64,000 nucleotides of DNA from Nocardia mangyaensis (GTDB lineage Bacteria; Actinomycetota; Actinomycetes; Mycobacteriales; Mycobacteriaceae). The stretch is from NCBI RefSeq assembly GCF_001886715.1, contig NZ_CP018082.1, forward strand, positions 4,774,001-4,838,000. The letters run 5' to 3'. The stretch's first letter is position 1, and every line of letters starts with the position of its first letter. This document shows positions 54,666 through 64,000 of the stretch, one piece after another. The translations under genes and the position numbers were made by a program. The notes beneath the pieces are model-generated. The model saw nothing but the letters and a program-made list of their open reading frames with translations, did no database searches and was not told the DNA's origin.

Positions 54666-54720
54666 GTTTTGGCGCCGGGGATCACGATCTCCGCGCACCC
54701 TTGTTCGACGGAGGATCTCG

Positions 54721-55512
54721 ATGGACTGGTACACCGGGAACACCGCTTACGACACCGTGCTCACGATCGCCTTCGCCTTCGCGGCGTTCGTGATCGTCGG
54801 CGGGTTGTTCGCGCAGAGTCCCTACGGCCGCTTCACCTCGACCGCGGTCGGCTTCAATCTCAATCCGAAGCTGGGCTGGTGGCTGATGGAGTTGCCCGCC
54901 ACCGTGGTGTTCGCGCTGTTCTTCTTCACCGGCCCGGACCGATTCGAGCCGGTGCCACTGGTCCTGGCGGCGATCTGGCTGCTGCACTACGGCAACCGCG
55001 GCTGGTTCTTCCCGCTCTCCCTCCGGCAGGTGCCGGGCAAGAAGAGCAGTTTCAACATCTCGGTCGTGGCGGCCGGGGTGTTCGTGACCGCGCTGCACGG
55101 CTATCTCAACGGCGCGTTCTTCAGTCACGACTACAAGAATCAGTACAGCACCGCCTGGCTCACCGACCCGCGCTTCCTGATCGGCCTGGTCGTGTACCTG
55201 AGCGGTTTCGCACTGCTGGTGCGCTCGGAGGCGATCGTGCGCAACCTGCGCGACAAGAACAACCCCGGCGCCGCCGAGTACCGCGTTCCCCACGGTGGTG
55301 GCTTCCGCTACGTCAGCAGTCCCGCCTACCTCGGCGAACTGATCGCCTGGGCCGGCTTCGCCCTGCTCACCTGGTCACTGGCCGGCGTCGCGATCTTCCT
55401 GATCACCGCGGGCAACCTGATCCCCCGCGCCTTCGCCACCCACCGCTGGTACAAGGAAAAGTTCGCCGACTACCCGACAAACCGAAAAGCCCTGATCCCC
55501 GGCGTGATCTGA
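54721..55512 (+). CDS. 3-oxo-5-alpha-steroid 4-dehydrogenase family protein
   Basis: Membrane protein of 263 residues with about six helices. It shows the steroid 5-alpha-reductase C-terminal domain: LLHYGNRGWFFPLSLR, then AEYRVPHGGGFRYVSSPAYLGELIAWAGFAL and the terminal ATHRWYKEKFADYP. Family enzymes reduce the delta-4 double bond of 3-oxosteroids with NADPH. GGAGGA lies before the ATG. The upstream KstR-like site supports steroid-linked control. The direction (reduction) and true substrate in this host are inferred. Confidence 0.88.
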   Translation: MDWYTGNTAYDTVLTIAFAFAAFVIVGGLFAQSPYGRFTSTAVGFNLNPKLGWWLMELPATVVFALFFFTGPDRFEPVPLVLAAIWLLHYGNRGWFFPLSLRQVPGKKSSFNISVVAAGVFVTALHGYLNGAFFSHDYKNQYSTAWLTDPRFLIGLVVYLSGFALLVRSEAIVRNLRDKNNPGAAEYRVPHGGGFRYVSSPAYLGELIAWAGFALLTWSLAGVAIFLITAGNLIPRAFATHRWYKEKFADYPTNRKALIPGVI

Positions 55513-55872
55513 GGCCAAGACCGCCCGCTCGGGCTGTCGCGAACAACGGCCACCTCGACGACCGCACCCAGCAGCGCCGCGGGTGGCGCGACCCCGAAGA
55601 GCCCACTCGGCCCGCAGCCTCCCGCACACCCGGCACCACCTGAATCCGCCATGACCGCACACCCAACCCCGCACATCCCGACCCCGAGGAGGGATCGCCG
55701 ACGAAGTCGGCGGTTCGCGCCCGTCCCGCCGATCAGGCGCCGGTGCGTACGCGACGAAGGAGCAAGCACCGGTGCCTGATCGGCGGGACCGCCGGGGGCG
55801 CGAACTCGAGCGCGCCAGCGCTCCAACAAACACCGCCCGTACACCACCCTGGGCGGGCGAACACCGAGTTCG
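55513..55872. other. Convergent intergenic region with repeat element
   Basis: These 360 bases separate the stops of the 5-alpha-reductase-type gene and ffh. No convincing gene is present. The centre is occupied by a long inverted repeat (55713-55805), and both flanks match a short sequence near 39.3 kb. Confidence 0.65.
55713..55805. repeat. Long imperfect inverted repeat
   Basis: Arms at 55723-55746 and 55766-55789 are 24 bases long and complementary except at one position, with a 19-base loop. The pairing resumes outside the unpaired spacers: GTTCGCGCC at 55713-55721 with GGCGCGAAC at 55797-55805. It may act as a bidirectional terminator for the two convergent genes or be a non-autonomous mobile-element relic. 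Confidence 0.8.
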
Positions 55873-57438
55873 CTATTGCTTCGGGAACTTCAGCTGTGAC
55901 AGATCGATCCCGTCGAGCCCCGGCGGGAGCTTGTCGAGCCCGGGCGGCATGTTCGACAGGTCCATCCCGGCAGGCAATCCCGGCATCCCCGCGGGCATCC
56001 CCGGGAACCCACCGCGCACCTTCGGCGGCGTGGGCCCGCGGCCACCCTTCTTGCCCTTCTTGCCCTTCTTCGTGTTCCGACGCGAGGACGACCCCGGCAG
56101 CCCCATCTGCCGTCCCATCTGCGCCATCATCTTCTTGGCGTCGAAGAACCGGTCGACGAGCTGGTTGACCTCCGAGACCTGCACGCCGGAGCCGTTGGCG
56201 ATGCGCAGGCGGCGGGAGGCGTTGATGATCTTCGGGTTGTCGCGTTCGGCGGGGGTCATGCCGCGGATGATGGCCTGCACCCGGTCGAGCTGCTTGTCGT
56301 CGACCGCGGCCAGCGCGTCCTTCATCTGACCGGCGCCCGGCAGCATGCCGAGCAGGTTGCCGATCGGGCCCATCTTGCGGATGGCCAGCATCTGGTCGAG
56401 GAAGTCCTCGAGGGTGAGCTCGCCGCTGCCGATCTTGCGGGCGGTCTCCTCGGCCTGCTGGGCGTCGTAGACCTGCTCGGCCTGCTCGATGAGGGTGAGC
56501 ACATCGCCCATGCCGAGGATGCGCGAGGCCATCCGGTCGGGATGGAAGACGTCGAAGTCCTCGAGCTTCTCGCCGGTGGAGGCGAACATGATCGGCGAAC
56601 CGGTGACATTGCGCACCGACAGCGCGGCACCACCGCGGGCGTCACCGTCGAGCTTGGTGAGCACGACACCGGTGAAGCCGACGCCGTCGCGGAAGGCCTC
56701 GGCGGTGCTGACCGCGTCCTGGCCGATCATCGCGTCGAGGACGAACAGCGTCTCGTCGGGCTGCACGGCATCGCGAATGCCCGCGGCCTGGCGCATGAGC
56801 TCGGCGTCGATGCCGAGGCGGCCGGCGGTGTCGACGATGACCACGTCGTACTGCTTGGCCTTGGCTTCTTCGATACCGGCGGAGGCCACCGCGACCGGAT
56901 CGGCCGCGGTGATGCCCAGCGGGTTCTCGCCGCCGCCGACAGAGGTGCCGGGGTGCGGGGCGAACACGGGCACGCCCGCGCGCTCACCGACGACCTGCAG
57001 CTGGGTGACGGCGCCGGGACGCTGGAGGTCACAGGCGACCAGCAGCGGCTGATGCCCCTGGTCGCGCAGCCATTTGGCCAGCTTGCCCGCGAGGGTGGTC
57101 TTACCCGCACCCTGCAGACCGGCCAGCATGATGACCGTCGGCGGGTTCTTGGCGAGGTTGAGCCTGCGGGTCTCGCCGCCGAGGATGCCGACGAGTTCCT
57201 CGTTGACGATCTTGACGACCTGCTGGGCGGGGTTGAGCGCCGCGGAGACCTCGGCGCCCTTGGCGCGCTCCTTGACGTTGGCGATGAAACCGCGCACCAC
57301 CGGCAGCGCGACGTCGGCTTCGAGGAGAGCGAGGCGGATCTCGCGCGCGGTGGCGTCGATGTCGGCCGGTGACAGACGCCCCTTACCGCGCAGATCCTGC
57401 AGGGCACCGGTAAGCCGGTCGGACAGGGATTCGAACAC
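55873..57438 (-). CDS. ffh: Signal recognition particle protein Ffh
   Basis: SRP GTPase of 521 residues that targets membrane proteins together with 4.5S RNA. The N domain starts MFESLSDRLTGALQDLRGKG. G motifs are GLQGAGKTTLAGKLA, DTAGRLGID and TKLDGDARGGAAL. The Met-rich M domain (LLGMLPGAGQMKD, GMTPAERDNPKIIN) is followed by a Lys-rich and then Gly/Pro/Met-rich tail typical of actinobacteria. The GTG at 57438 has AGGAG upstream. Its receptor, FtsY, is encoded at the right end. Confidence 0.97.
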   Translation of the reverse strand: MFESLSDRLTGALQDLRGKGRLSPADIDATAREIRLALLEADVALPVVRGFIANVKERAKGAEVSAALNPAQQVVKIVNEELVGILGGETRRLNLAKNPPTVIMLAGLQGAGKTTLAGKLAKWLRDQGHQPLLVACDLQRPGAVTQLQVVGERAGVPVFAPHPGTSVGGGENPLGITAADPVAVASAGIEEAKAKQYDVVIVDTAGRLGIDAELMRQAAGIRDAVQPDETLFVLDAMIGQDAVSTAEAFRDGVGFTGVVLTKLDGDARGGAALSVRNVTGSPIMFASTGEKLEDFDVFHPDRMASRILGMGDVLTLIEQAEQVYDAQQAEETARKIGSGELTLEDFLDQMLAIRKMGPIGNLLGMLPGAGQMKDALAAVDDKQLDRVQAIIRGMTPAERDNPKIINASRRLRIANGSGVQVSEVNQLVDRFFDAKKMMAQMGRQMGLPGSSSRRNTKKGKKGKKGGRGPTPPKVRGGFPGMPAGMPGLPAGMDLSNMPPGLDKLPPGLDGIDLSQLKFPKQ

Positions 57439-57493
57439 CGATCGCGCTCCTGATCTGAAAGGGACGTCTATTGCCCTCCCAGGGTAATGGGTG

Positions 57494-57808
57494 TTATTCC
57501 CGGTGGCGCACGTGCGGGGGCGCGGGGCGCCGCAACTCGTGATTCTCGATGTCGACCAGGTACACCGCCTCGCGGCCGGTGAGACCGAGTTCGCGCGAGA
57601 GCGACTCGATCCGATCCCACTCGGCATCGGCGCCGTCGCCGTCGCGCGCGGTGGTCGAGGCGATGGTCATCGCGGCCAGTGCCTGGGCACCACTGAGGGT
57701 GCGTCCCGGCAGCCAGGAAACCACCCACAGGTCGCCACCGACGCAGCGCGCGATGTGCGCGGTCGCGTCGCTGGTCATCATCGATGCGGATACGACTTCG
57801 ATAGCCAC
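57494..57808 (-). CDS. Small hypothetical protein
   Basis: Soluble protein of 104 residues without recognised domain. The middle includes GGDLWVVSWLPGRTLSGAQALAAMTIA, then ESLSRELGLTGREAVYLVDIEN. The GTG at 57808 has GAGGGGAG upstream, a strong argument for translation. It lies between glnD and ffh in the same direction. Confidence 0.62.
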   Translation of the reverse strand: MAIEVVSASMMTSDATAHIARCVGGDLWVVSWLPGRTLSGAQALAAMTIASTTARDGDGADAEWDRIESLSRELGLTGREAVYLVDIENHELRRPAPPHVRHRE

Positions 57809-57940
57809 GGATCTGCTCCCCTCGTACGAGTGACAGCCAGACCTCAGGAATGCTATAGGTCACACCGCGACTGATCGGGCATGTGGAGGCTTTGCGGGCA
57901 ACCTGATAGCAATCGGTGAGTAAACCGTGTCCTTGCCGTC

Positions 57941-60388
57941 TCAGTCGGCGGAGTCGGATTCGCCCGGCGGTGGCGCGGGCGCGGGCTTCGGAACCAGGTC
58001 GAGGACAGCCTTTTCGATGCGATCGCGCAGCGGTGCGCTGTCGGCGTCGCCCAGATCGAGACAGAACGCGTCGACCACCGACGAACCCATCGTCACCACC
58101 TTGGCCCAGCGCACATTCGCCTCCGCCGCCGCGAAAGCACCGGCCAGCCTGCTGAGCAGGCCGACCCGGTCCTCGGCGCGAAGCTCCAGGATCACCTGTC
58201 CCGGTGTGCTGGTCGGTGACCAGATCAACCGCGGCTGGGCTCGTGCGTACTGACCGGGTCCGGTGCCGATCGCCTCGGCCTCGCGTTTGGCCAGCACCGC
58301 GGGCAGATTCAGCGCACCGGTGGTGGCGCGAATCAGCTCCTGGCGCAGCAGGCCCGCGTCGGGCGGATCACCGAACTTCGGTGCCACGACGAAGGTGTTG
58401 ATCGCCGAGCCGCCCGCCTCCCCCAGCGACGCCGAGAGCACCCGCAGCGAATGCAGCGCGAGGACACCGGCCGCGTCGGAGAGCAGGCCGGGCTCGTCGG
58501 GAGCGATCACGGTGACCACGTAGGTGTGTTTGCCGTCGCCGGGCGCGAGGGTGACGTGCACACCGCCCGCGCGCGCCTGCTCCAGCAGCTCCGGGTCGAT
58601 CGGTTCCGGTTGCGGCAGTGGCTCCCCCGCCATCACCAGCTTGCAGCGGCGGACCAGCTCCCCGATCAGCGAGGCCTTCCAGTCGCCCCAGACGCCGGGC
58701 CCGGTGGCCAGCGAATCGGCCTCGGCGAGCGTGTGCAGCAACTCGAGCAGGCCGACGTCACCGTCGAGCGCCTCGACGACGTGCCGCACGGTGGCCGGAT
58801 CGTCGAGGTCGCGTCGCGTCGCGGTGTCGGGCAACAGCAGGTGGTGGCGCACGATCGCGCTGAGCGTGCGCACGTCCGAGGGCCACAGGCCGAGCCTGCG
58901 CCCGATGTGGGTGGCCAGTTCCGCGCCGACGATGCTGTGATCGCCCGCGCGGCCCTTGCCGATGTCGTGCAGCAACGCGCCCAGCGCGAGCAGGTCGGGC
59001 CGGGCCACCCTGGTGCTGAAGCCACCGGCGTAGGCGACGGCCTCCATCAGGTGCCGGTCGACGGTCCAGGTGTGTACGGCGTCGCGCGGTGGTAGGTCGC
59101 GCACCGCGCCCCATTCGGGAAAGAGCCTGCCCCACAGCCCGGTCCGGTCGAGTGCCTCGACCGCGTCGATGCTGCCCCGGCCCGCGCCGAGCAGCACGAG
59201 CAGATCGTTGAGCGCGTCCTTGGGCCAGGGCTCGCGCAGTTCGGGGGCGTCCTCGGAGAGGCGGTTGAGCGTGGTCGCCGACATCGGCAGCCCGGTCTGC
59301 GCCGAGGCGGCCGCGACACGAAGGATCAGGCCGGGATCGCGCTGTGCCCGGGCGTCCCTGGCCAGCACCACCTCACCGGAATGCTCGACCACCCCCTCGT
59401 CGAGTGGTCTCCGCACCGGCATCCGGCGCAGGCGGGCCAGGCCGCGGCGCGGCAGCGCGTTGGCCGCGGTGCGCAGGCCCACCTCGGTGGAGTAGCTCAC
59501 CGTGCGGGCCGAATCACTCAGGGTGCGGGCCAGATCGAAGCGATCGCCGATGCGCAGTGCGGCGCCGATCTCGTCGGCGTCCTGAGCGCGTAGCTGGTCG
59601 CGGGCCCGGCCGGCCACCCGGTGCAGTTCGGTGCGCACGTCGAGGAGTCTGCGGTGAGCCTGGCGCAGGCCGCCGCCGGGCACCTCGGGGCCGAGGCCGG
59701 GCATGGCGTCGGTCAGCTGGGCGATGGCGAGCGCGTCGAGCAGTTGGATGTCGCGCAGGCCGCCGCGACCGTTCTTCAGGTCGGGTTCGGCGCGATGGGC
59801 GATCTGTCCGCTGCGCTGCCAGCGCGCGGTGGCCTGGGCGATGAGCTCGTCGAAGCGCGAACGGATTCCGGTGCGCCATTCCCGGCGAACGCCGCCGATG
59901 AGCAGATTGCTGAGGTCCTCGTCGCCGACGATGTGGCGTGCTTCGAGCATGCCGAGCGCGGCGATCATGTCGTCGGCGGCCACCCGCAGCGCCTGCGGGA
60001 CCGTCCGCACGCTGTGGTCGAGCTTGATGTGGGCGTCCCACAGGGGGTACCAGAGCTGGTCGGCGACCTCGGCGACCAGCGTGGGGTCGACATCGTCGTG
60101 CAGCAGGACCAGGTCGAGATCGGAGTAGGGCAGCATCTCGCGGCGGCCGAGGCCACCGACCGCGATGACCGCGAGGCCGCTGTCGGCGGTGATGCCGAGT
60201 TCGTTGCCCTTGCTGGTGAGCCAGAGTTCGAACAGGTCGACCAGCGCCGAGCGCAGGGATTCCGGATCGAGTCGCGGATTTCGGGTGCCCGCTCCGGTGA
60301 GCAGCTGCTCCCTGGCCCTGACCAGATCAGCCGCTCCGTTGTGCTGAATACCGCCGTTCTGCTGTGCCACAGCCCCACCGCCATTCAT
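57941..60388 (-). CDS. glnD: PII uridylyltransferase GlnD
   Basis: Nitrogen-status sensor of 815 residues that modifies PII. The nucleotidyltransferase site is [21 protein letters not shown] (about residue 75-95), the HD hydrolase site is [21 protein letters not shown], and two C-terminal ACT domains bind glutamine ([20 protein letters not shown] and [18 protein letters not shown]). In actinobacteria the related enzyme adenylylates PII. The ATG at 60388 lies four bases from a hairpin; a GTG at 60370 preceded by GGTGGGG is an alternative start. It follows amtB and glnB. Confidence 0.95.
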   Translation of the reverse strand: MNGGGAVAQQNGGIQHNGAADLVRAREQLLTGAGTRNPRLDPESLRSALVDLFELWLTSKGNELGITADSGLAVIAVGGLGRREMLPYSDLDLVLLHDDVDPTLVAEVADQLWYPLWDAHIKLDHSVRTVPQALRVAADDMIAALGMLEARHIVGDEDLSNLLIGGVRREWRTGIRSRFDELIAQATARWQRSGQIAHRAEPDLKNGRGGLRDIQLLDALAIAQLTDAMPGLGPEVPGGGLRQAHRRLLDVRTELHRVAGRARDQLRAQDADEIGAALRIGDRFDLARTLSDSARTVSYSTEVGLRTAANALPRRGLARLRRMPVRRPLDEGVVEHSGEVVLARDARAQRDPGLILRVAAASAQTGLPMSATTLNRLSEDAPELREPWPKDALNDLLVLLGAGRGSIDAVEALDRTGLWGRLFPEWGAVRDLPPRDAVHTWTVDRHLMEAVAYAGGFSTRVARPDLLALGALLHDIGKGRAGDHSIVGAELATHIGRRLGLWPSDVRTLSAIVRHHLLLPDTATRRDLDDPATVRHVVEALDGDVGLLELLHTLAEADSLATGPGVWGDWKASLIGELVRRCKLVMAGEPLPQPEPIDPELLEQARAGGVHVTLAPGDGKHTYVVTVIAPDEPGLLSDAAGVLALHSLRVLSASLGEAGGSAINTFVVAPKFGDPPDAGLLRQELIRATTGALNLPAVLAKREAEAIGTGPGQYARAQPRLIWSPTSTPGQVILELRAEDRVGLLSRLAGAFAAAEANVRWAKVVTMGSSVVDAFCLDLGDADSAPLRDRIEKAVLDLVPKPAPAPPPGESDSAD

Positions 60389-60391
60389 GCG

Positions 60392-60436
60392 GGCGGCCCC
60401 GCCCCGACCGGTCGTGCCGGTGGGAGCGGGGCCGCC
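60392..60436 (-). terminator. Hairpin between glnB and glnD, abutting the annotated glnD start
   Basis: An 11-bp stem (GGCGGCCCCGC with GCGGGGCCGCC) continues inward through a bulge to ACCGG/CCGGT. It begins 38 bases after the glnB stop and ends four bases before the glnD ATG, so it could terminate most amtB-glnB transcripts or hide the glnD ribosome site. Confidence 0.7.
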
Positions 60437-60473
60437 GCTCGATCGTTACACCGCCGGAAGCTCCGGCGCCGAA

Positions 60474-62139
<1,666 letters not shown>

Positions 62140-62208
62140 CTTTAGTCCTCCTCATCTCGGGCCCCGCCGAGTACGACGAAGGCCTGCCAAGAAGGGTCCT
62201 CATTGGGT

Positions 62209-62246
62209 GTTTCATCCGTTGAGCTGTGGTGTTTCACCTACGTGAA
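62209..62246 (-). promoter_or_regulatory. GlnR-type binding site upstream of amtB
   Basis: On the minus strand four five-base boxes occur with exact six-base spacing: TTCAC, GAAAC, GCTCA, GAAAC. This is the a1-b1-a2-b2 layout of GlnR operators (gTnAC-n6-GaAAC repeated). Both b-boxes are perfect; the second a-box is weak. It lies upstream of the amtB-glnB-glnD operon, the classical GlnR target. Confidence 0.78.
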
Positions 62247-62428
62247 CGGATGGCGCGGTTGTGTTGCGTCCACGTTTCGTCCCGCTCTACGCGACTCGAC
62301 GGCTCACCGTGAGGTCAGTCCGGATGTGCGGTTCGCCACGTGTTCGCGCGGGCGTTTCGCGGCGGAGATTTCGGCTGGACACCACCATGCCCGCCCGATC
62401 GCTGGAACCGGACGGGCATCGGGTGCTC

Positions 62429-64000
62429 CTAGGACGTGCCGCCGAGCAGCGCGTCGACGAAGGCGCCCGGCTCGAAGGGGGCCAGATCATCGGCGCCCTC
62501 GCCCAGACCGACAAGTTTCACCGGCACGCCGAGCTCGTGCTGCACCTGGAACACGATCCCGCCCTTGGCGGTGCCGTCCAGCTTGGTGAGCACCACCCCG
62601 GTGATGTCGACGACGTCGGCGAACACCCTGGCCTGCATCAGGCCGTTCTGCCCCACCGTCGAGTCGAGCACGAGCAGCACCTCGTCGACCTCGGCCTTCT
62701 TCTCCACCACGCGCTTGACCTTGCCCAGCTCGTCCATCAGGCCGGTCTTGGTGTGCAGGCGGCCCGCGGTGTCGATCAGGACCGCGTCGACACCGCGTTC
62801 GATGCCCGCGGCGACCGCGTCGAAGGCGACGGCGGCCGGGTCTGCGGCTTCCTTGCCACGCACGGTGTCGGCGCCCACGCGTTCGCCCCAGGTCTGCAGC
62901 TGGTCGGCCGCGGCGGCGCGGAAGGTGTCGGCGGCGCCGAGCAGCACCCGGCGCCCATCGGCGACCAGGACACGGGCCAGCTTGCCGGTGGTGGTGGTCT
63001 TGCCGGTGCCGTTGACACCGACGACCAGCAGGATCGCCGGATGGTCGCCGTGCGGCAGCGCGTGGATGGAGCGATCGAGTTCGGGCCGCAGTGCCTCGAT
63101 CAGCACGTCGCGCAGGACGGCGCGCGCCTGCTCGGGGGTGCGCACGCTGCGCGAGGCCATCTCCTCGCGCAGGCGCTCGACGATCGCCGCGGTGCTCGCG
63201 GTGCCGATATCGGCCAGCACCAGTGTGTCCTCGATCTCCTCCCAGGAGTCCTCGTCCAGGTCGCCGCCGCCGAGCAGGCCGAGCAGGCTCTTGCCGACGG
63301 CGTTCTGCGAGCGGGCCAAGCGTCCGCGCAGGCGGACCAGGCGGCCGGTGGTGGGGTCGATCTCCTCGATCGCGGCGGCGACGGCGTCGACCTCGGCCGG
63401 GACGGGTTCGACGGGTGCCGGGGGCGCGGTCTCGGCCGGCTGTTGCGGTGCGACAGCGGTGTCGGCCTCGGTCGGTGCCGTCTCGGTAGCGGCCTCGGCG
63501 GGCGCGGTCTCGACCGGAGTGGTGTCAGCGGGCGCGGTGTCAGCGGGCGCGGTGTCAGCGGGCGCGGTGTCAGCGGGCGCGGTGTCGGTGGGCGCGGTGT
63601 CGGTGGGCGCGGTGTCGGTGGGCGCGGTGTCGGTGGGCGCGGTGTCGGTGGGCGCGGTGTCGGTGGGCGCGGTGTCGGCGGGGGCGACCGGTGTGACCAG
63701 GGCGGACGTGTCGTCCGGGACCACCACGGTCTCGGCGGTGACATCGGCTTCCGGCAGCGCGACATCAGTGATGCTGCGGCGCGGCGCGTCTCTGGGGACG
63801 GCGGCATCGTCGCCGACATGCGGCTGACCCTCGACATCGGTGCGCTCGGGCGCCGGTTCGGGGCGTGGCAGCGTCGGTGCCGACCCGCCCTGACTGAAGC
63901 TGAAACCCCCGGACGCGGTGTAGCCACCGGACCGATCCGTCAACTCCTTGTCCGGTTCGGGCGGCGCCAGGGAGATCTGGCGACGCTTGTACAGGACGAA
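62429..64000 (-). CDS. ftsY: Signal recognition particle receptor FtsY (partial)
   Basis: SRP receptor GTPase; 524 codons are visible and the frame continues past the right edge, where FVLYKRRQISL looks like the end of the N-terminal membrane anchor. An acidic Thr/Ala/Pro-rich segment with tandem pentapeptide repeats comes before the NG domain. G motifs are GVNGTGKTTTTGKLA, GAADTFRAAAADQL, LIDTAGRLHTKTG and LTKLDGTAKGG. An internal TTG at 63943 is unlikely to be the start because the anchor sequence precedes it in frame. Confidence 0.95.
   Translation of the reverse strand, partial: FVLYKRRQISLAPPEPDKELTDRSGGYTASGGFSFSQGGSAPTLPRPEPAPERTDVEGQPHVGDDAAVPRDAPRRSITDVALPEADVTAETVVVPDDTSALVTPVAPADTAPTDTAPTDTAPTDTAPTDTAPTDTAPTDTAPADTAPADTAPADTAPADTTPVETAPAEAATETAPTEADTAVAPQQPAETAPPAPVEPVPAEVDAVAAAIEEIDPTTGRLVRLRGRLARSQNAVGKSLLGLLGGGDLDEDSWEEIEDTLVLADIGTASTAAIVERLREEMASRSVRTPEQARAVLRDVLIEALRPELDRSIHALPHGDHPAILLVVGVNGTGKTTTTGKLARVLVADGRRVLLGAADTFRAAAADQLQTWGERVGADTVRGKEAADPAAVAFDAVAAGIERGVDAVLIDTAGRLHTKTGLMDELGKVKRVVEKKAEVDEVLLVLDSTVGQNGLMQARVFADVVDITGVVLTKLDGTAKGGIVFQVQHELGVPVKLVGLGEGADDLAPFEPGAFVDALLGGTS
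63521..63685 (-). repeat. Tandem 15-base repeat inside ftsY
   Basis: Four copies of GGTGTCAGCGGGCGC (63521-63580) are followed by six copies of GGTGTCGGTGGGCGC (63581-63670) and one degenerate copy. On the coding strand each unit specifies five residues (DTAPA or DTAPT). It lies in the linker between the FtsY membrane anchor and the GTPase domain. Confidence 0.93.

Noticed and set aside
63521..63685. Regular repeats at the right end considered as a CRISPR array.
   Set aside because: Units are contiguous 15-mers without spacers and lie in frame inside ftsY.

Overview
The window is high-GC actinobacterial chromosome, most likely Nocardia or a close relative in the Nocardiaceae. The evidence is GC-rich codon use, mycobacteria-type gene content (Rip1, DUF2631, DUF2469, PBP-lipo), paired DUF4254 genes, and a core gene order that, from memory, follows Mycobacterium tuberculosis Rv2864c to Rv2921c. 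No tRNA, rRNA, CRISPR array or complete insertion sequence was recognised.

Layout. (1) 1-5393: a phosphonate (2-aminoethylphosphonate type) uptake and degradation operon on the minus strand (FAD oxidoreductase, phosphonatase-like HAD hydrolase, lipoprotein binding protein, ATPase, permease running off the left edge). A GntR/UTRA regulator is divergent from it, with two TGGTCTAGACC-type operators between them. (2) 5398-10243: an accessory island with two DUF4254 proteins, an XRE/DUF5753 regulator, two coupled ABC-2 permeases without an ATPase, and a thioesterase-like protein that has lost two triad residues. (3) 10481-12938: a TIGR03118 propeller lipoprotein, a nitrobindin-like heme protein and a small exported protein. 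(4) 12932-19954: PBP lipoprotein, GNAT, ispG, rip1, dxr, DUF2631. (5) 20019-26722: LysR regulator, two related Ser/Thr kinases, a transglutaminase-like protease, rlmN and a LapA-domain protein. (6) 26733-31182: cdsA, frr, pyrH, tsf, rpsB. (7) 31595-34790: secreted proteins including an M23 peptidase, DUF1990, a short YqeY-like protein and a DUF202 pair. (8) 35028-41632: xerC, dprA, comM, yraN, DUF2469, rnhB, lepB, rplS. (9) 41797-50092: a membrane protein, tex, two acyl-CoA synthetases with a divergent GAF-LuxR regulator, and a VOC protein. (10) 50094-57808: trmD, rimM, khpA, rpsP, an Uma2 remnant, an amidohydrolase, a divergent steroid-type pair around a KstR-like operator, ffh and a small hypothetical gene. 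(11) 57941-64000: glnD, glnB, amtB under a four-box GlnR-type site, and the start of ftsY running off the right edge.

How the genes fit together. The core blocks cover translation (rpsB, tsf, frr, rplS, rpsP, rimM, trmD, rlmN), protein export (ffh, ftsY, lepB), isoprenoid and phospholipid precursors (dxr, ispG, cdsA), recombination and DNA uptake (xerC, dprA, comM, yraN, rnhB) and nitrogen control (amtB, glnB, glnD). Adjacent genes are often coupled by 1-4 base overlaps. The accessory parts are the phosphonate locus, the DUF4254/permease island and the steroid-type pair. The most striking non-coding signals are the phosphonate operators, the KstR-like site, the GlnR site, a hairpin that abuts the annotated glnD start, a hairpin between rpsB and tsf, and a long inverted repeat downstream of ffh whose flanking sequence recurs near 39.3 kb. 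Database-level identities are from motif recognition and memory only; no searches were run.
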